Source: Archegozetes longisetosus (taxonomy: Eukaryota > Arthropoda > Arachnida > Sarcoptiformes > Trhypochthoniidae). Taken from it: a DNA stretch of 64,000 bases. The translations under genes were made by a program, and so were the position numbers. The stretch spans positions 13,258,001-13,322,000 of the forward strand of contig JAEMBT020000005.1 of assembly GCA_018873245.2 (NCBI GenBank), read 5' to 3'. Of this stretch, positions 10,398 to 21,360 are shown piece after piece; position 1 is the first letter of the stretch, and each line of letters starts with the position of its first letter. Below the pieces are notes generated by a model, which saw nothing but the letters and a program-made list of their open reading frames with translations, did no database searches and had not been told where the DNA came from.

Positions 10398-11869
10398 ATG
10401 GGGAAAAAAGTCAAGTCTTTTATAGAGAAGTTTGACATCAGTTTAGAGCCAAGATATAACTTCTATAGACCTAATGATGTAATAAATGGTGAACTACTTA
10501 TTAAACTGAGCAAAAAATTGTCATTAAGACAAGTGAGTCTTAATTTGGTCGGAGTCGTACAACTTTTATATAATGGATATGTCACTCATGGACACAAGTT
10601 TGAATTCAATCAATTGCAAAATATCAGCCAATCATTGATTAATTTTATAACTTTTCTAGGAAAAAATCTGTGAAGGATGAAAAACAAATATTATTTCATT
10701 CTTTCGATTTAGTCGAATCGAGTATGAGATAAATTCTCGTTTAATCGAAGTAATTTTGTCGAATTTTTTCTCTGAAAACTCTAGATGGAGCTGAGTTCAT
10801 CAATGATGGGGAACACCATTTGCGGTTTACGTATAGATTACCGAAGTATCAAACAATTATTTATCGAGAGCTTCATTCTTTTGAACTAATTTCTTATCCT
10901 TTTTTAAAGTGGAATTCTGTCTACATTTAATGGTTATTATGGAAATGTTAAATACTATATAGAGGCAAATATAACAAACGCGTTCATTGCTAACACTCGT
11001 GTCTATTTCAATGTAAAGAGTCCATCACAGTACAACATCAATGAAATGAGAGTAAGTTCATGAGGAAAGACTCAAATTATGAGACCTTCTATTTGTAAAC
11101 TCATTCAATTATAGCCATTCCTTCTGATTGTTTAGAATCAGATGTTTGATTAAACGAAAAAATTACTTTTTTAGATTTGAATTGACTTTTAGTATGCATG
11201 TCAATTTCGTTTACAGTTCCATATAAAAAATGGAAGTAGTTCGCTTCCAGAAACAATCATAAGATTAAAAGATGATCTACTTCTCCATTAAAAGCCTCAG
11301 AACATCAAAGTTGGAACTCTTATAAAATAAATAGAATATCTAATAACTAGTTGATTATAGCTTTCAGTTGGAAGAAAAGCTGAGAAAAAATTGCGATTCT
11401 TGATCTTCAAAACCGGTTCCGTTCGCTTATCAGCACACTTGGACAAAAAGGGATACTTCGTTGGTCTGTATATCAATAATGTATCATTCAATACTCATTT
11501 CAATAATATATTTTTCAAATCTATATCAAAAGGCGAAACAGTTTTAGTTCACTATTCGGTTGCGAACCGGTCATCAGTTCATGTTGTCCCAAAATTGACA
11601 TTGTATCAAATCGAAAAATACTTAACATCTGATAAGAAAGAGTTCATAAAAACGAGAAAATTATCAGTAGTTCTTATACTGATGGTATCGAACCGGAATC
11701 AGTATCTTCTGGTGAGATCGGAACGAAAATACCGTCCACTTTGAAAGCTTGTTCATTTGAATCATCGCTAATAAAAGTTTATTTCAAAACTCGTGTCACT
11801 CTCGATATTCCGAATTCATTTGACTTACATATAAATCTTCCACTTCTCATTTCAAACAACATTGTTTGA
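10398..11869 (+). CDS. Arrestin-domain-containing protein (alpha-arrestin type), six exons, one frameshift
   Basis: Exons: 10398-10597, 10660-10721, 10785-10845, 10910-11051, 11361-11463 and 11533-11869, all with GT-AG introns (62, 63, 64, 309 and 69 nt). The N-terminal arrestin fold shows 'FYRPNDVINGELLI' (exon 1), 'GAEFINDGEHHLRFTYRLP' (exon 3) and 'YYGNVKYYIEA' (exon 4). The C-terminal fold shows 'LDKKGYFV' joined to 'GETVLVHYSVANRSSVHVV' (exons 5-6) and ends 'VTLDIPNSFDLHINLP'. Alpha-arrestins are cytoplasmic adaptors in receptor trafficking and ubiquitination. This one is short (about 301 residues) and lacks the C-terminal PPxY motifs that recruit NEDD4-type ligases. The exons sum to 905 nt, one short of a multiple of three. 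The frame must change between about 11648 and 11660, where A5 and A4 runs lie. It is either a recent pseudogene or a sequence error. Confidence 0.8.
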
Positions 11870-12925
11870 GTTTTATTTTCTAGTTCTAATACTCTTGAAT
11901 TATACTTTATTAAATTTCAATTATTTTAATTTTGATAAATTTCAATTTTTTCTGATTCAAGTCAAATATCACTACTCGAGTCCTCCATTTACGCAACTTT
12001 TATGCAGCATTTTATTTGATGAAATATGATTTTTCACTTTTCGACTAACTTAAAATATCTGTTGATATTAGTGTAATTTTATAATGAAATTCTATTCATG
12101 ATTAAACAAAATAATTGTGAATTTTCAATTAAAAGAATAATAGTTTTATGGATAATAAATATAAGATCGAAGAATACAAATAATTTTTTTATTTATTGAA
12201 AATAATATCTTATCAATTTTCAAAATTTGAATCTATTACACTTGTTGATGAAAAAAAATAACTAGAAAAACTAATAATAAAACAATTGAAAGTGAATATC
12301 AAGAAAAAGTATTTAAATTTGATTATGATCAAATAATAATAAGATATATTAATGAAAATCACATTTATGCATTCCATATGGTTATAAGTTTTAACCCTTA
12401 ACTATCTAAGCTGTGATAGAATCACAGTTTTGTAGTTAATTCAGGGTTGTTTTTTTTAAACTTTAGGTTTAAAAGAGTTAAAGTTAAAAATAATAATGAA
12501 AAATGTTGAAATATTATTGTATAAAAGAATATTATATAAATAATACTAAACCTGTAAATTGTGAATGTAGAAGACTTATAAATGAAAAATATCTAAAACA
12601 CATATAAAATCTAGTATTCATAAAAAATTCTTTTTTCTGTTGTTTATTTAATAAAATTTGATTGCATTTTGTTTTGATTGTATTTTAGTATAAAATAATT
12701 GACTAAAATTAATTTCATATTGAATTCGAATCAATTCGTGTTAGAATTGTATTGCTTTATAAAACTTGAAAAGTGTGTAATGAAAATTGTATTGAGTGCT
12801 ACGATAACATTACGATATCCCACAAAAATTAACATCAGATAAACAGAAAATCTGTATTCCTTTCAAATGAAAATTCATTCTAATCCAACACACACACACA
12901 GAGGAAGTGAGTGTGTGAGAGAGCA

Positions 12926-12928
<3 letters not shown>
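11870..12928. other. Intergenic, A+T-rich, nothing recognised
   Basis: The 3' flank of the arrestin-domain gene is followed by low-complexity A+T sequence. No coding frame is supported. Confidence 0.4.

Positions 12929-13009
<81 letters not shown>
12929..13009 (+). repeat. (GA)n microsatellite, about 40 units
   Basis: An uninterrupted GA dinucleotide run of about 81 bp, bordered by imperfect GTGTGTGAGAGA and GGAGAGGGGAGA. The serine/leucine open frame across it is an artefact of the repeat. Confidence 0.97.
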
Positions 13010-13014
<5 letters not shown>

Positions 13015-13649
13015 GGGAGAGATGACATGAAATAATCGCTTTTTTATAAGTAATTGCTCACAACAATTATTATTGATTTCCGTTATATTAATATTGAATG
13101 TGACTTTAATTTTTTAATTTTAATTATTGTTATTTATTAGTATTTTCTTTAAAATAATGTTAAGAAGTGATTTAATGTTGTTTTTAGAATAAACATTCGA
13201 ATAGAATAGAATAGATGAAATATTGAAACAGACAAACAGTCAGTTTTAAGACGTTCGTCTCCCATAAAGAGAACAGTATTACAACGACATGTAATTTTAT
13301 TAATTGTCAATTTAATAATAGTCACTTTATTTTTAGATTAACAATAAACAAATATTTATACTATTGATGTTATTTATAGACAAAGAAATATATCGAATAA
13401 ATGTTATGAAATCATTTCTCTTTACTCAACTCTATATATTAATATTTGAAATAATATTTTTGCAGTTCTGTTCTATTTTATTGCAAAAATAATGGAAGTG
13501 ACGTTTTATGAACAGAGTTCAAAGAAAGTTAATCGAGAAAAATAAAAAATAACTCGGATTTTGCACTTTTATTGTTTTGAAACTTAATGATTGTGTGCTT
13601 AATATAAATTATCGCAAAAATTAAACATTTCATATCATACATTTTAATT
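13010..13649. other. Intergenic, upstream of the GH16-like gene
   Basis: A+T-rich sequence with no recognisable gene. It should contain the promoter of the gene starting at 13650. Confidence 0.35.
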
Positions 13650-16600
13650 ATGAAATGTGTCTTTTATTTAATTAATTTTTTTATTATAAGAGTAGTGGTT
13701 TATGGAGAATGGGTTTTAGACTTTAGTGATGAGTTTAATGAAAGCGAATTGAGTCAAAATTGGCGAATTCACAATTCAGGTTTGATTAGTATTAAATATC
13801 ATTTGTTTTTTCAACATTTATTATAACTCAATTTAAAATATTAATAGTTTAAATAACAACTAATAATACATCACTAGTCTTAAATTGAAGAACAATTAAA
13901 TTCATCATATTAATAAACAAAATAATTATTGATTTTGACATTAAATTATTAGAATAATATAAAAATAAAAATATATTTGTTACACCGTTCTGGTTCGAGC
14001 TCATAAACCTAAACGCATAACTGGGGACTAAAAGTTGATTGTTTATCCAGAATTCTGAAACAAACATTCTATTAAAATCTTAGTAATATTAGACTTTGTT
14101 TGATTGCAATCTTTTATTTTCTTAAGAAATTATAATTATTTAAAATAATATTTAATAACAAATATATAAAAGAAATATAGCATAAGATTTAGACGTGACT
14201 TCATTATTTGATTGATACATAAAAATATTATAAACATATTTTAAGGTCTTCACATATTAAAAGATTTTTAATTCTTTCCAACACTTTTCCACTTTCACTC
14301 AGAGGCATAATCAGATCCTCTCCTCGAGGCCTCCGCCCAAAGACTGACTCTCTTTACAAGTTTTTAACGTATCTTATATAAACAAAATAGATCTGAATTG
14401 TTATTCTTTTAAAATATGAGCCGCATTTCATAGCAAAAGTTAATACAATGATAACCTTGAAAGCGTTAGTAAAGCAATACATAAAATATAAAGCATTTTA
14501 AAGATAACTGTTTGACAAATTATTTAAAAGGAATGAAAAACTGATTTAAAATCAGAGAATTTATATCTGCATAACATATTTGACTCGACTTTATTTATTA
14601 ATTTAAACTCTCTTTCATCTATAGATGGATTTAACTCAACAAACGTAAATGTGATGAACGGGTCATTGGTTTTAACAATTAATGAGAAATCGTTGAATAA
14701 TGAAACAATAAATACAGGCTCTTATGTACAGACCAAATATAAAGTCTGGAATTCAGGACTGTTCGAAATAAGAGTTAAACTACCACAACTTCAAACCAAT
14801 TTATTGTCACAAATTGTTTTAATTCATCAGAAACCACATCCGCTTTCTATCAGTTATTATCCAGAAATTACATTATTTGAATTTAATAATGAAACCGCTG
14901 TTATAACAACGATTCCTAACCAATTTCCAGGTTTCAAACAACATTTCAATCAAAATTTGAATAATGAATGGATTAATTTAAAGTTTGTATGGAATCAACA
15001 ATCAATAAATTATTATTTCAATGAATATAATTATTCCAACCTCTCACTCAATGAACACTTGGATTTAAAACAAGGAATAGATTACAATAAAATTATAGAA
15101 CTCTTTCGTAATGTATTCTTTATTGGATTTCGACTTAAAAGTTATGATTCAAAACAAAAAATACAATCATCAGATAATTCATACTTTTGCATCGACTATA
15201 TTCGAGTGTATAATTGGATCGATGAGGGACAAATCAATGCAATTAATGGTATTTAATTGTGTTTAATCACAATTTTTATTATTAAGATTTTTAACATTTA
15301 AACTCATGAACTCTGACTTCAGCTAAAAATTCATAGATATACGATTAGATATACGATAATATAATTTTGTATTATATTCACCAATGCTTTAATAAATATA
15401 AAATTATATTATTGTATATCTGTCAATTTCAATCAATTGATAAGAAATGTTAATGAAGTTAAAAATAACAATGATTTGAGTTCAGCTCATGTTATGTGAT
15501 GTAAATTACTTTTAAGTGACATTTTTATATTCTTGTGTTTTTATATAAGCGAGTAATGATTTGGTTTGGTTCGACGAATTCAATCACAACGAGTTTAATT
15601 CAACGAAATGGTATATCGGTAGTGGTCAGTTACAATCATAAGTCTAATTATAATAAGTCTCAATTTAAATATTTATTTGATTTTAAACAATTATTAAAGA
15701 TGAAACGTCAGATGCGAGTAATATTAGAGTTCATAACGGATATCTACAGATATCATTAAATAAAATCGAAGGCACTTATAAGGGAGCGTCTATTTATCAG
15801 TCATACGCGCAGTGGAATAAAGCAAAATTTGAAGTTAGAGTGCGTTTCCCTTCAGGTATTTTTATTATAAATACAATTAATCGAGTTAATTCATTAGTTG
15901 TGATAACCTTTTAAATCATATAAACATTACAATTTTTGTCAATTAATGAATGCAATAAAACACATCAATTTTTCAATTAATATTAATTGATATTTTCTTT
16001 ATTACAATTTATTAATTAAAAATTTATTTCTTTCAAATGCACTAATTTATATATTTATAAATAATTTTGAAATATCAGGTGATGAATCAGAAGTGTGGAT
16101 ATACTTACAACCTGTGTACGGAAGCGACGGAAAAGGAAGTTATATTAGTATCGCTGATTATTCATATTTTCATCTCTACACTATTGACAGTGGACTCTAT
16201 ACCGGAGGAACGTCCTATTATTTCGGAATTTTGAAAAAATTAGAGTCTAAAGATAACGAAACTTTTCATATATTCACTATGGATTGGATCGAAGATAAGA
16301 TAATTTGGAGACTCAACGGTGAAGTGTATAATATTGAAAATTTGGATCGTTATTTCTTACTTAATGATAACAGCTTATACAAACAAATGAAAGCTCCGTT
16401 CGAAAAAAATTTCCATTTAGTTATCAGCCTTCTTCCTAAACACCAAAATATTTCTAATCAAACTTCAATATTATATATTGATTATATTAGAGTATATAAA
16501 TCGACTGAAAATAGTGTTAATCAATTATCAGACACTCATTTATTGTCCGCAAACAATAACGCTCTCATTTATATTTTAATGAGTATTTGTTTACTATTAA

Positions 16601-16851
16601 TTTTAATAATTGTTATTTATATAACTTTGAAAGTGCATCGAAAGAGAACGAATGAGAGTCACTCAATTCCTGTTGAGAACTTTTACGATACAATAAGTTA
16701 TGAAAAAAAACATCAGAACGAAGACGAGAACGACTACGAAAACCTTGAGAACAACTACGAAAACCTCGAGAACAACTATGAACAAACAGATTATAGTAAT
16801 GAAGAATATGCCGACGCTCAGAGCGATGAAAAATATCTTCAGGTCTTATGA
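13650..16851 (+). CDS. Type I membrane protein with two GH16-like domains and a tyrosine-rich cytoplasmic tail
   Basis: Exons 13650-13779, 14625-15248, 15550-15624, 15700-15855 and 16079-16851 join in frame to 585 codons; all four introns are phase 1 (845, 301, 75 and 223 nt, GT-AG). Residues 1-18 are a signal peptide. Domain 1 (about 20-250) has WVLDFSDEFN, SGLFEIRVKLP and IDYIRVYNW. Domain 2 (about 253-470) has LVWFDEFNHNEFNSTKW, NKAKFEVRVRFPSG, FTMDWIEDKIIWRLNGEVY and IDYIRVYK. This is the strand order of GH16 beta-glucanases and beta-glucan-recognition proteins. The catalytic ExDxxE loop reads EITLFE in domain 1 (Glu124, Glu129; central Asp replaced by Thr) and has no glutamates in domain 2, so binding is more likely than hydrolysis. 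A transmembrane helix (about 490-513) and basic stop precede a 72-residue tail with eight tyrosines (531, 536, 548, 555, 562, 567, 572, 581). Several N-glycosylation sequons suit an extracellular position. A role in glycan sensing is inference. Confidence 0.85.
16725..16800 (+). repeat. 21-bp in-frame tandem repeat encoding YENLENN units in the receptor tail
   Basis: Within the tail exon the segment encoding DYENLENNYENLENNYEQT consists of a seven-codon unit repeated about 2.5 times, with synonymous differences (CTT/CTC, GAG conserved). Each unit gives one YxxL/pYxN-type motif. The second unit differs only at silent positions, so the amino acids appear conserved. Confidence 0.8.
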
Positions 16852-17371
16852 AAAAATCGTATTATAAAGAATTATACAAATTATAAGAAACAAAATTTAA
16901 ATTAAATTTAAAGTAATTTTAAACTATCTTCAATTGAAAGTAATACTTTAAGTGCCACTAATTACGTATCGCTGATCCAATAAATCTTAATGTTCAATGA
17001 CTTTATGCAATTTATCAGTCAATGAGTTAAGTGTTGCCCATTAAACAATGCATTATTGTATAGATTTTTTTAATGATAATAAAGTTATGCTTCGTAACAT
17101 CATATGCAAAAAATCAGTCGTTTTCAAAGTGGTGGAATTTGGATTATGCGGACAGTTCATCAGACAATTTCCCGTTCCCAAACTTATCCCTACGAACTGG
17201 TTTTATCATTATGTAATTATTGCGTGTTATAGTATACAATTGCAAAATATTAGTTTAGTTTACACACTGTGTTTGTAAATGAAAATAGATTTTATTAATT
17301 TTAATTTTGTGTCATTAATTGAAAAGTCTAAGTGACGCAAAATCATGTTTTTTAATGATAACTCAAGAGGC
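16852..17371. other. 3' flank of the GH16-like gene; no further gene seen
   Basis: The sequence contains an open frame at 17048-17278 without codon structure or neighbours that would support it. Nothing else is recognised. Confidence 0.35.
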
Positions 17372-17706
17372 GTGCGCTCAAGAAGTTGTTCTGACAAAAG
17401 CCAACAAAAGTATACTCATACGTCTTCATATGATTGGTTTGAGTATAATGCCAATTATCACCATCAACTGATCCATGGTAATCGACATCGATCTTATGAT
17501 AATAATGCTTATGACTACATATTGATTAATAGTAATCGTGTTCGTTCTTTCATCAGCTGATTTATAATCATAAGCATTATGATAATAAGGTTGATAATTA
17601 ACGCGACTCAGTTCATAGTGACAATCGATATACTGAAACTACTCATTTGAAGAAGCATATCAGAATGCTTTTGTTAACTTTTGCCGATACAACTTCTTGA
17701 GCGCAC
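17372..17706. repeat. Imperfect inverted duplication, arms about 143 bp, tyrosine/histidine-rich coding potential
   Basis: The outer arm ends GCGCTCAAGAAGTTGT (17374-17389) and ACAACTTCTTGAGCGC (17689-17704) are perfect complements. Inner ends AATAATGCTTATGACTA (17501-) and ATAATCATAAGCATTAT (17564-17580) also pair. The middle of each arm is diverged. The left arm is open (17345-17560, 71 codons) and reads a Tyr/His/Asn-rich peptide ending SYDNNAYDYI. The right arm, read on the minus strand, gives a similar but stop-interrupted peptide ending YHNAYDY. A gene fragment was therefore duplicated in inverted orientation. The source gene is not recognised. Confidence 0.65.
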
Positions 17707-18495
17707 CCTTCTTAAGCCATCACCGCTACTCTATCATTTACCTAAAAGTTATGCAATATGTTTGGGGTTTTAGATACGCATTTAGATATTTTTTAAACAG
17801 GGATTCCGCCGCCTGTATAATCAAAATCCTACCAAATATCTCTTTAAAAAGAAAAATATGATAAATAGTGATTCTGTTAATAAATAACTTAAATATTATT
17901 TTATATAAAAGTGTTTAACATGTTATTCTGAGATTGTAAATGAAACAGTTTCAAGAGTCTAAAGGACTTTTAAAGACTCTTTATGACTCTTAAAGGTGTC
18001 CTAAAGAATCTTAAAGATGAATGAAGCATTCCAGGCGGAACATCTGATATTTAAATAGTTATTTGTCAAACCGTTTGAAGTCAGATCGATAAGTTTATTA
18101 TTGAATAACTAGTATTAAAAATCTCCGTATGTATGGGCAGAAATTAAAATCTTGTGTCATTGGCGCGCATTTTATTTCAATTCCAAACAGAACATAACAC
18201 GTTGCCTTCTATTTAGTATCAATTATTTTATTTGATATTTTGAATAATAAATATTAGTATTAAAATGAATAAAAATTTTGATGCAATGGATTGTATACTA
18301 GACCATATAAAGAAACTATTTCAAAGTTTTGAAGCTAGAGAAATCGTATTCAATGTTTGAAAGGTATAAAAATTTAAGAATTTTTCACAGCTTTTTGGAA
18401 AAACCTAAAAAAATTTCAGACTTTTCTAAAAAACAGTGAAATGTCTGAAAGATATCAACTTTGATCATTAAGATTAAATTATTTTCCATTTGAAA
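17707..18495. other. Spacer; weak coding-like remnants before the decayed gene
   Basis: Short CTTTTAAAGACTCTTTA-type internal repeats lie near 17955-18020. From about 18264 a methionine-led stretch is interrupted by stops and may belong to the decayed gene that follows. Confidence 0.3.
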
Positions 18496-18995
18496 GGAAT
18501 CGAAAGAAATATTTGATCTGATAGAATCTGTAAAAGAATCAAAAGATGCAGAAAACTTGGAAAAAATGTTTATCAATATTTATGGAAATTACGAGAAATT
18601 ATTTGCTTTGAATTTGATTGGATTCGGTCACAAGAATTTCACACCGTATATGCACCTCATCTGTCATGTACCGAATATGATTAGGAAGTTTGGAATAATC
18701 TCGAATTTTAACTGTCAAGGCATGAAAAAAATTTAAATATTTCACTTTTAATTATTTTCTCTCATGATTTAGTTACTGAAAATATCAACAACAGAATAAA
18801 AGAACAAATGCTATGGAAAAACAACTCTCGAAACACGACTAAAGATTGTATAAATTTCTTATGAGAAATAACTTATTAATCGATTATCAAAAAAAGACGG
18901 AATCACTTAAAAAATGGTCAGATGAAAGAAGGAGTCGCGTCAGCGATACCGTGAGAAATATCATTTCAAATAAAAAAACAATACAAATATATTAG
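18496..18995 (+). pseudogene. Decayed gene of an invertebrate 'TPYMH...HVP' family, possibly transposon-derived
   Basis: The frame ending at 18719 reads KEIFDLIESVKESKDAENL, then NFTPYMHLICHVPNMIRKFG and ISNFNCQ. It continues after a 53-nt intron-like gap (18720-18772, GC...AG) as TENINNRIKEQMLWKNNS. It then needs a further frame change near 18860 to reach LIDYQKKTESLKKWSDERR and a stop at 18993-18995. The motif order (TPYMH, HVP, F.CQG.E..N) resembles a domain I associate with uncharacterised, multi-copy invertebrate proteins thought to derive from transposons. I cannot name it precisely. Upstream stops and the second frameshift indicate decay. Confidence 0.45.
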
Positions 18996-21360
18996 CAATT
19001 AATAAATAAACTCATTTTTAATTGAGTTTTTCAAAAAAAACTGCAAAAACTTGATTTTTTCATAAACAGTTGTATTATTTCTAATTCTTATTGTAGTTAT
19101 GCAAAATAGCATAAATGTTTATTTTCTCCATATTCGATATTTGTAGTTTTTCAAAACTCTATTCTAATTTCTAAAAATTATTTTAATTTTTTCGTGTACA
19201 ATTTTGTTAATAGACTAACTTAAGGCTTTTGAATATTAAATGTCTACTCATTATATTCAACATGACATTCAAGCTTTCAAAAAACTTTTTACTATACTGG
19301 TGAATTTTGCTATAAGTCATGTTTCAAGATTTTTATTATAATATTGAATAAATTGTGTTTCTGATAATCGGAAGCACTGTTTTTTGGCCTGACTCTAGCA
19401 AAGATATAATTTGTAACGAACAAGTAGTCACTGAATAACATAATGCAATTTAATGTCTTTTTACATAATTGGCTCCCTAATACTCCTAAGCTTGACATAC
19501 ACAATAGTTCATCATTCAAGCAACCACGTCGTACACTTTCTTTTACTCTAATACGCAATATTATAGCATAAACATGTTTACAACTTTCATCAAGAACGAG
19601 ATAAGATAGTCCCATGACTTTTGAGCCCATCTAATAGAGTCTGAACCTGAGGTTCAGGTTCAGGTTCCAGAGATTCAGAGGTTCATTTTTGCTTATCTCT
19701 AGAGAAAACTAAACAGACTTCTGGAGGCAGTTATAAAGTAAAACTTAATCAAAAAGTTCTTATTTTTATTCTTTGACTTGATAGAATTATGAAACAAAGT
19801 TTAGAGCATCTTTTAATGCAAACAGTGAATTGACAAAGTTCTCATAGAAAAATATTTCATAATTTCATAATTGCCAGCATCGTACGATTTATCGCATAAA
19901 GAGCCTTTTATATTTTTATCTATTAGAAACAATTTTACATTAAATACTAAGTATACGAAAGGAATAGATCAAAATCAGTAAATATACATTAATTTGGAAA
20001 AATATCACATAAAAATTTAAATGTTTTGAAGTCTACAAAAACAGATTAATTACAAAATAAAAAGGCAGAAAAACCCAATCAATTATGGGCTGAGCTTCAG
20101 AGATGAGTAATAAAGATCTCGATAAGAAACAGTAAAATTCTGATCATCGAGTTGACTGAAGAATATAAAGACAATATGAATAAGAGTACACACGATGATT
20201 TTAAAATGATGCATAGCAACTATAAATGATGCGTTGTTATGCGAACATACCTATCTTCTCACAACATTTCATATAATATGAAATTGAGTTCCATGCAATT
20301 TTATAATGAAAGGAAATCATAGTTGAAGTTTAAGCTGAAATTGATGTGCACAACAGGGAGGATGAGATAGCTTAAGTGCTTTGCTTGCAGCTATGCATCT
20401 TTTTTGAGCCAGTTGCTGTAAAATCAAGTGTTTTACAAAATAAATACAAAAACTATTCTGATTGTTATCTAATATGAAATGTAAAATGTTGATCAATGAA
20501 ACAGAGTTTGAACATCAATGAAAGTATGTTACTAATAAGTCGAGTTTTAATCTGTTGAATTCATTTAAGCGTTTCATATATTTCGTTTAATAGGAGTCGT
20601 TGAACACGTGGTAAAACGACGATTTAATCAGCAAAAATAGTTAATTCTGTTGAAAAAGTTACCGAAACGGAAAATACTGACGACGAAGTAGACTGGTAAT
20701 AAAACGAGAAAAATTCTTTCAAGTATTGAATCACTTTTCTATTCAGTACGTATTCGAACAAATGTGTGCTACCATTTGATTGATTTGCATTCAATCATGA
20801 CCTACAGGTACGAACAATTTTCCGAATAATGATGAACTTGTCAGACGCGATGAGAAGTCTAAATCTGATTAGTATACGAATATTTGAGTTAAGATAGCGA
20901 TCAACAGACAGGTGTTTATGAGATAAAGAATTTGGAAAAAATGAATAAGCCACTATTTTAAATATTTGTTACTTTGATATTTTTGATTCCTTTTGCTGTG
21001 TTTTATTGCAATAAATTAATGATTTTCAGTGAATGTTCTTTTGATGAAATGAAAGTCAGTTTTTTCTATCACTTGTGGTTATATCTTTGAAAATAACGAG
21101 TAAAATTCGACAAAATTGTGTCAATCATTGAGAAAGTTTTTCTAAAACTATTGTGAACTAAAAGTGCACTTAGTGCGCAAGTTTTGTAATGCATAATAAC
21201 CGAACTTATAGCGAGTGTACTTTCAATTGTGACTGCACTCATCTCTATCTCAAAAGTCTGTGCGTTAATAACAAGTTCTCCAAAAAAAATATTTGGCTTT
21301 ATTTCAGTTTAATTTTGAAATAATTTTCAATTAATTAATAGTTAAATAAAAGAAAAATTA
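18996..21360. other. Intergenic; no supported gene
   Basis: One minus-strand open frame (19310-19630, 106 codons, five cysteines) exists. It matches no family I know and lacks supporting splice or flanking evidence. A short acidic C-terminus-like stretch (TENTDDEVDW before a stop near 20697) also occurs. Both are noted without a call. Confidence 0.3.

Noticed and set aside
12810..13028. 72-codon minus-strand frame rich in Ser-Leu repeats
   Set aside because: It is the translation of the (GA)n microsatellite plus flanks; no coding character outside the repeat.
17048..17278. 76-codon frame after the GH16-like gene
   Set aside because: No recognisable domain, splice or poly(A) support; composition like random A+T sequence.
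19310..19630. 106-codon minus-strand frame with five cysteines
   Set aside because: No signal peptide, family, or splice context; could be a decayed gene but not supportable.
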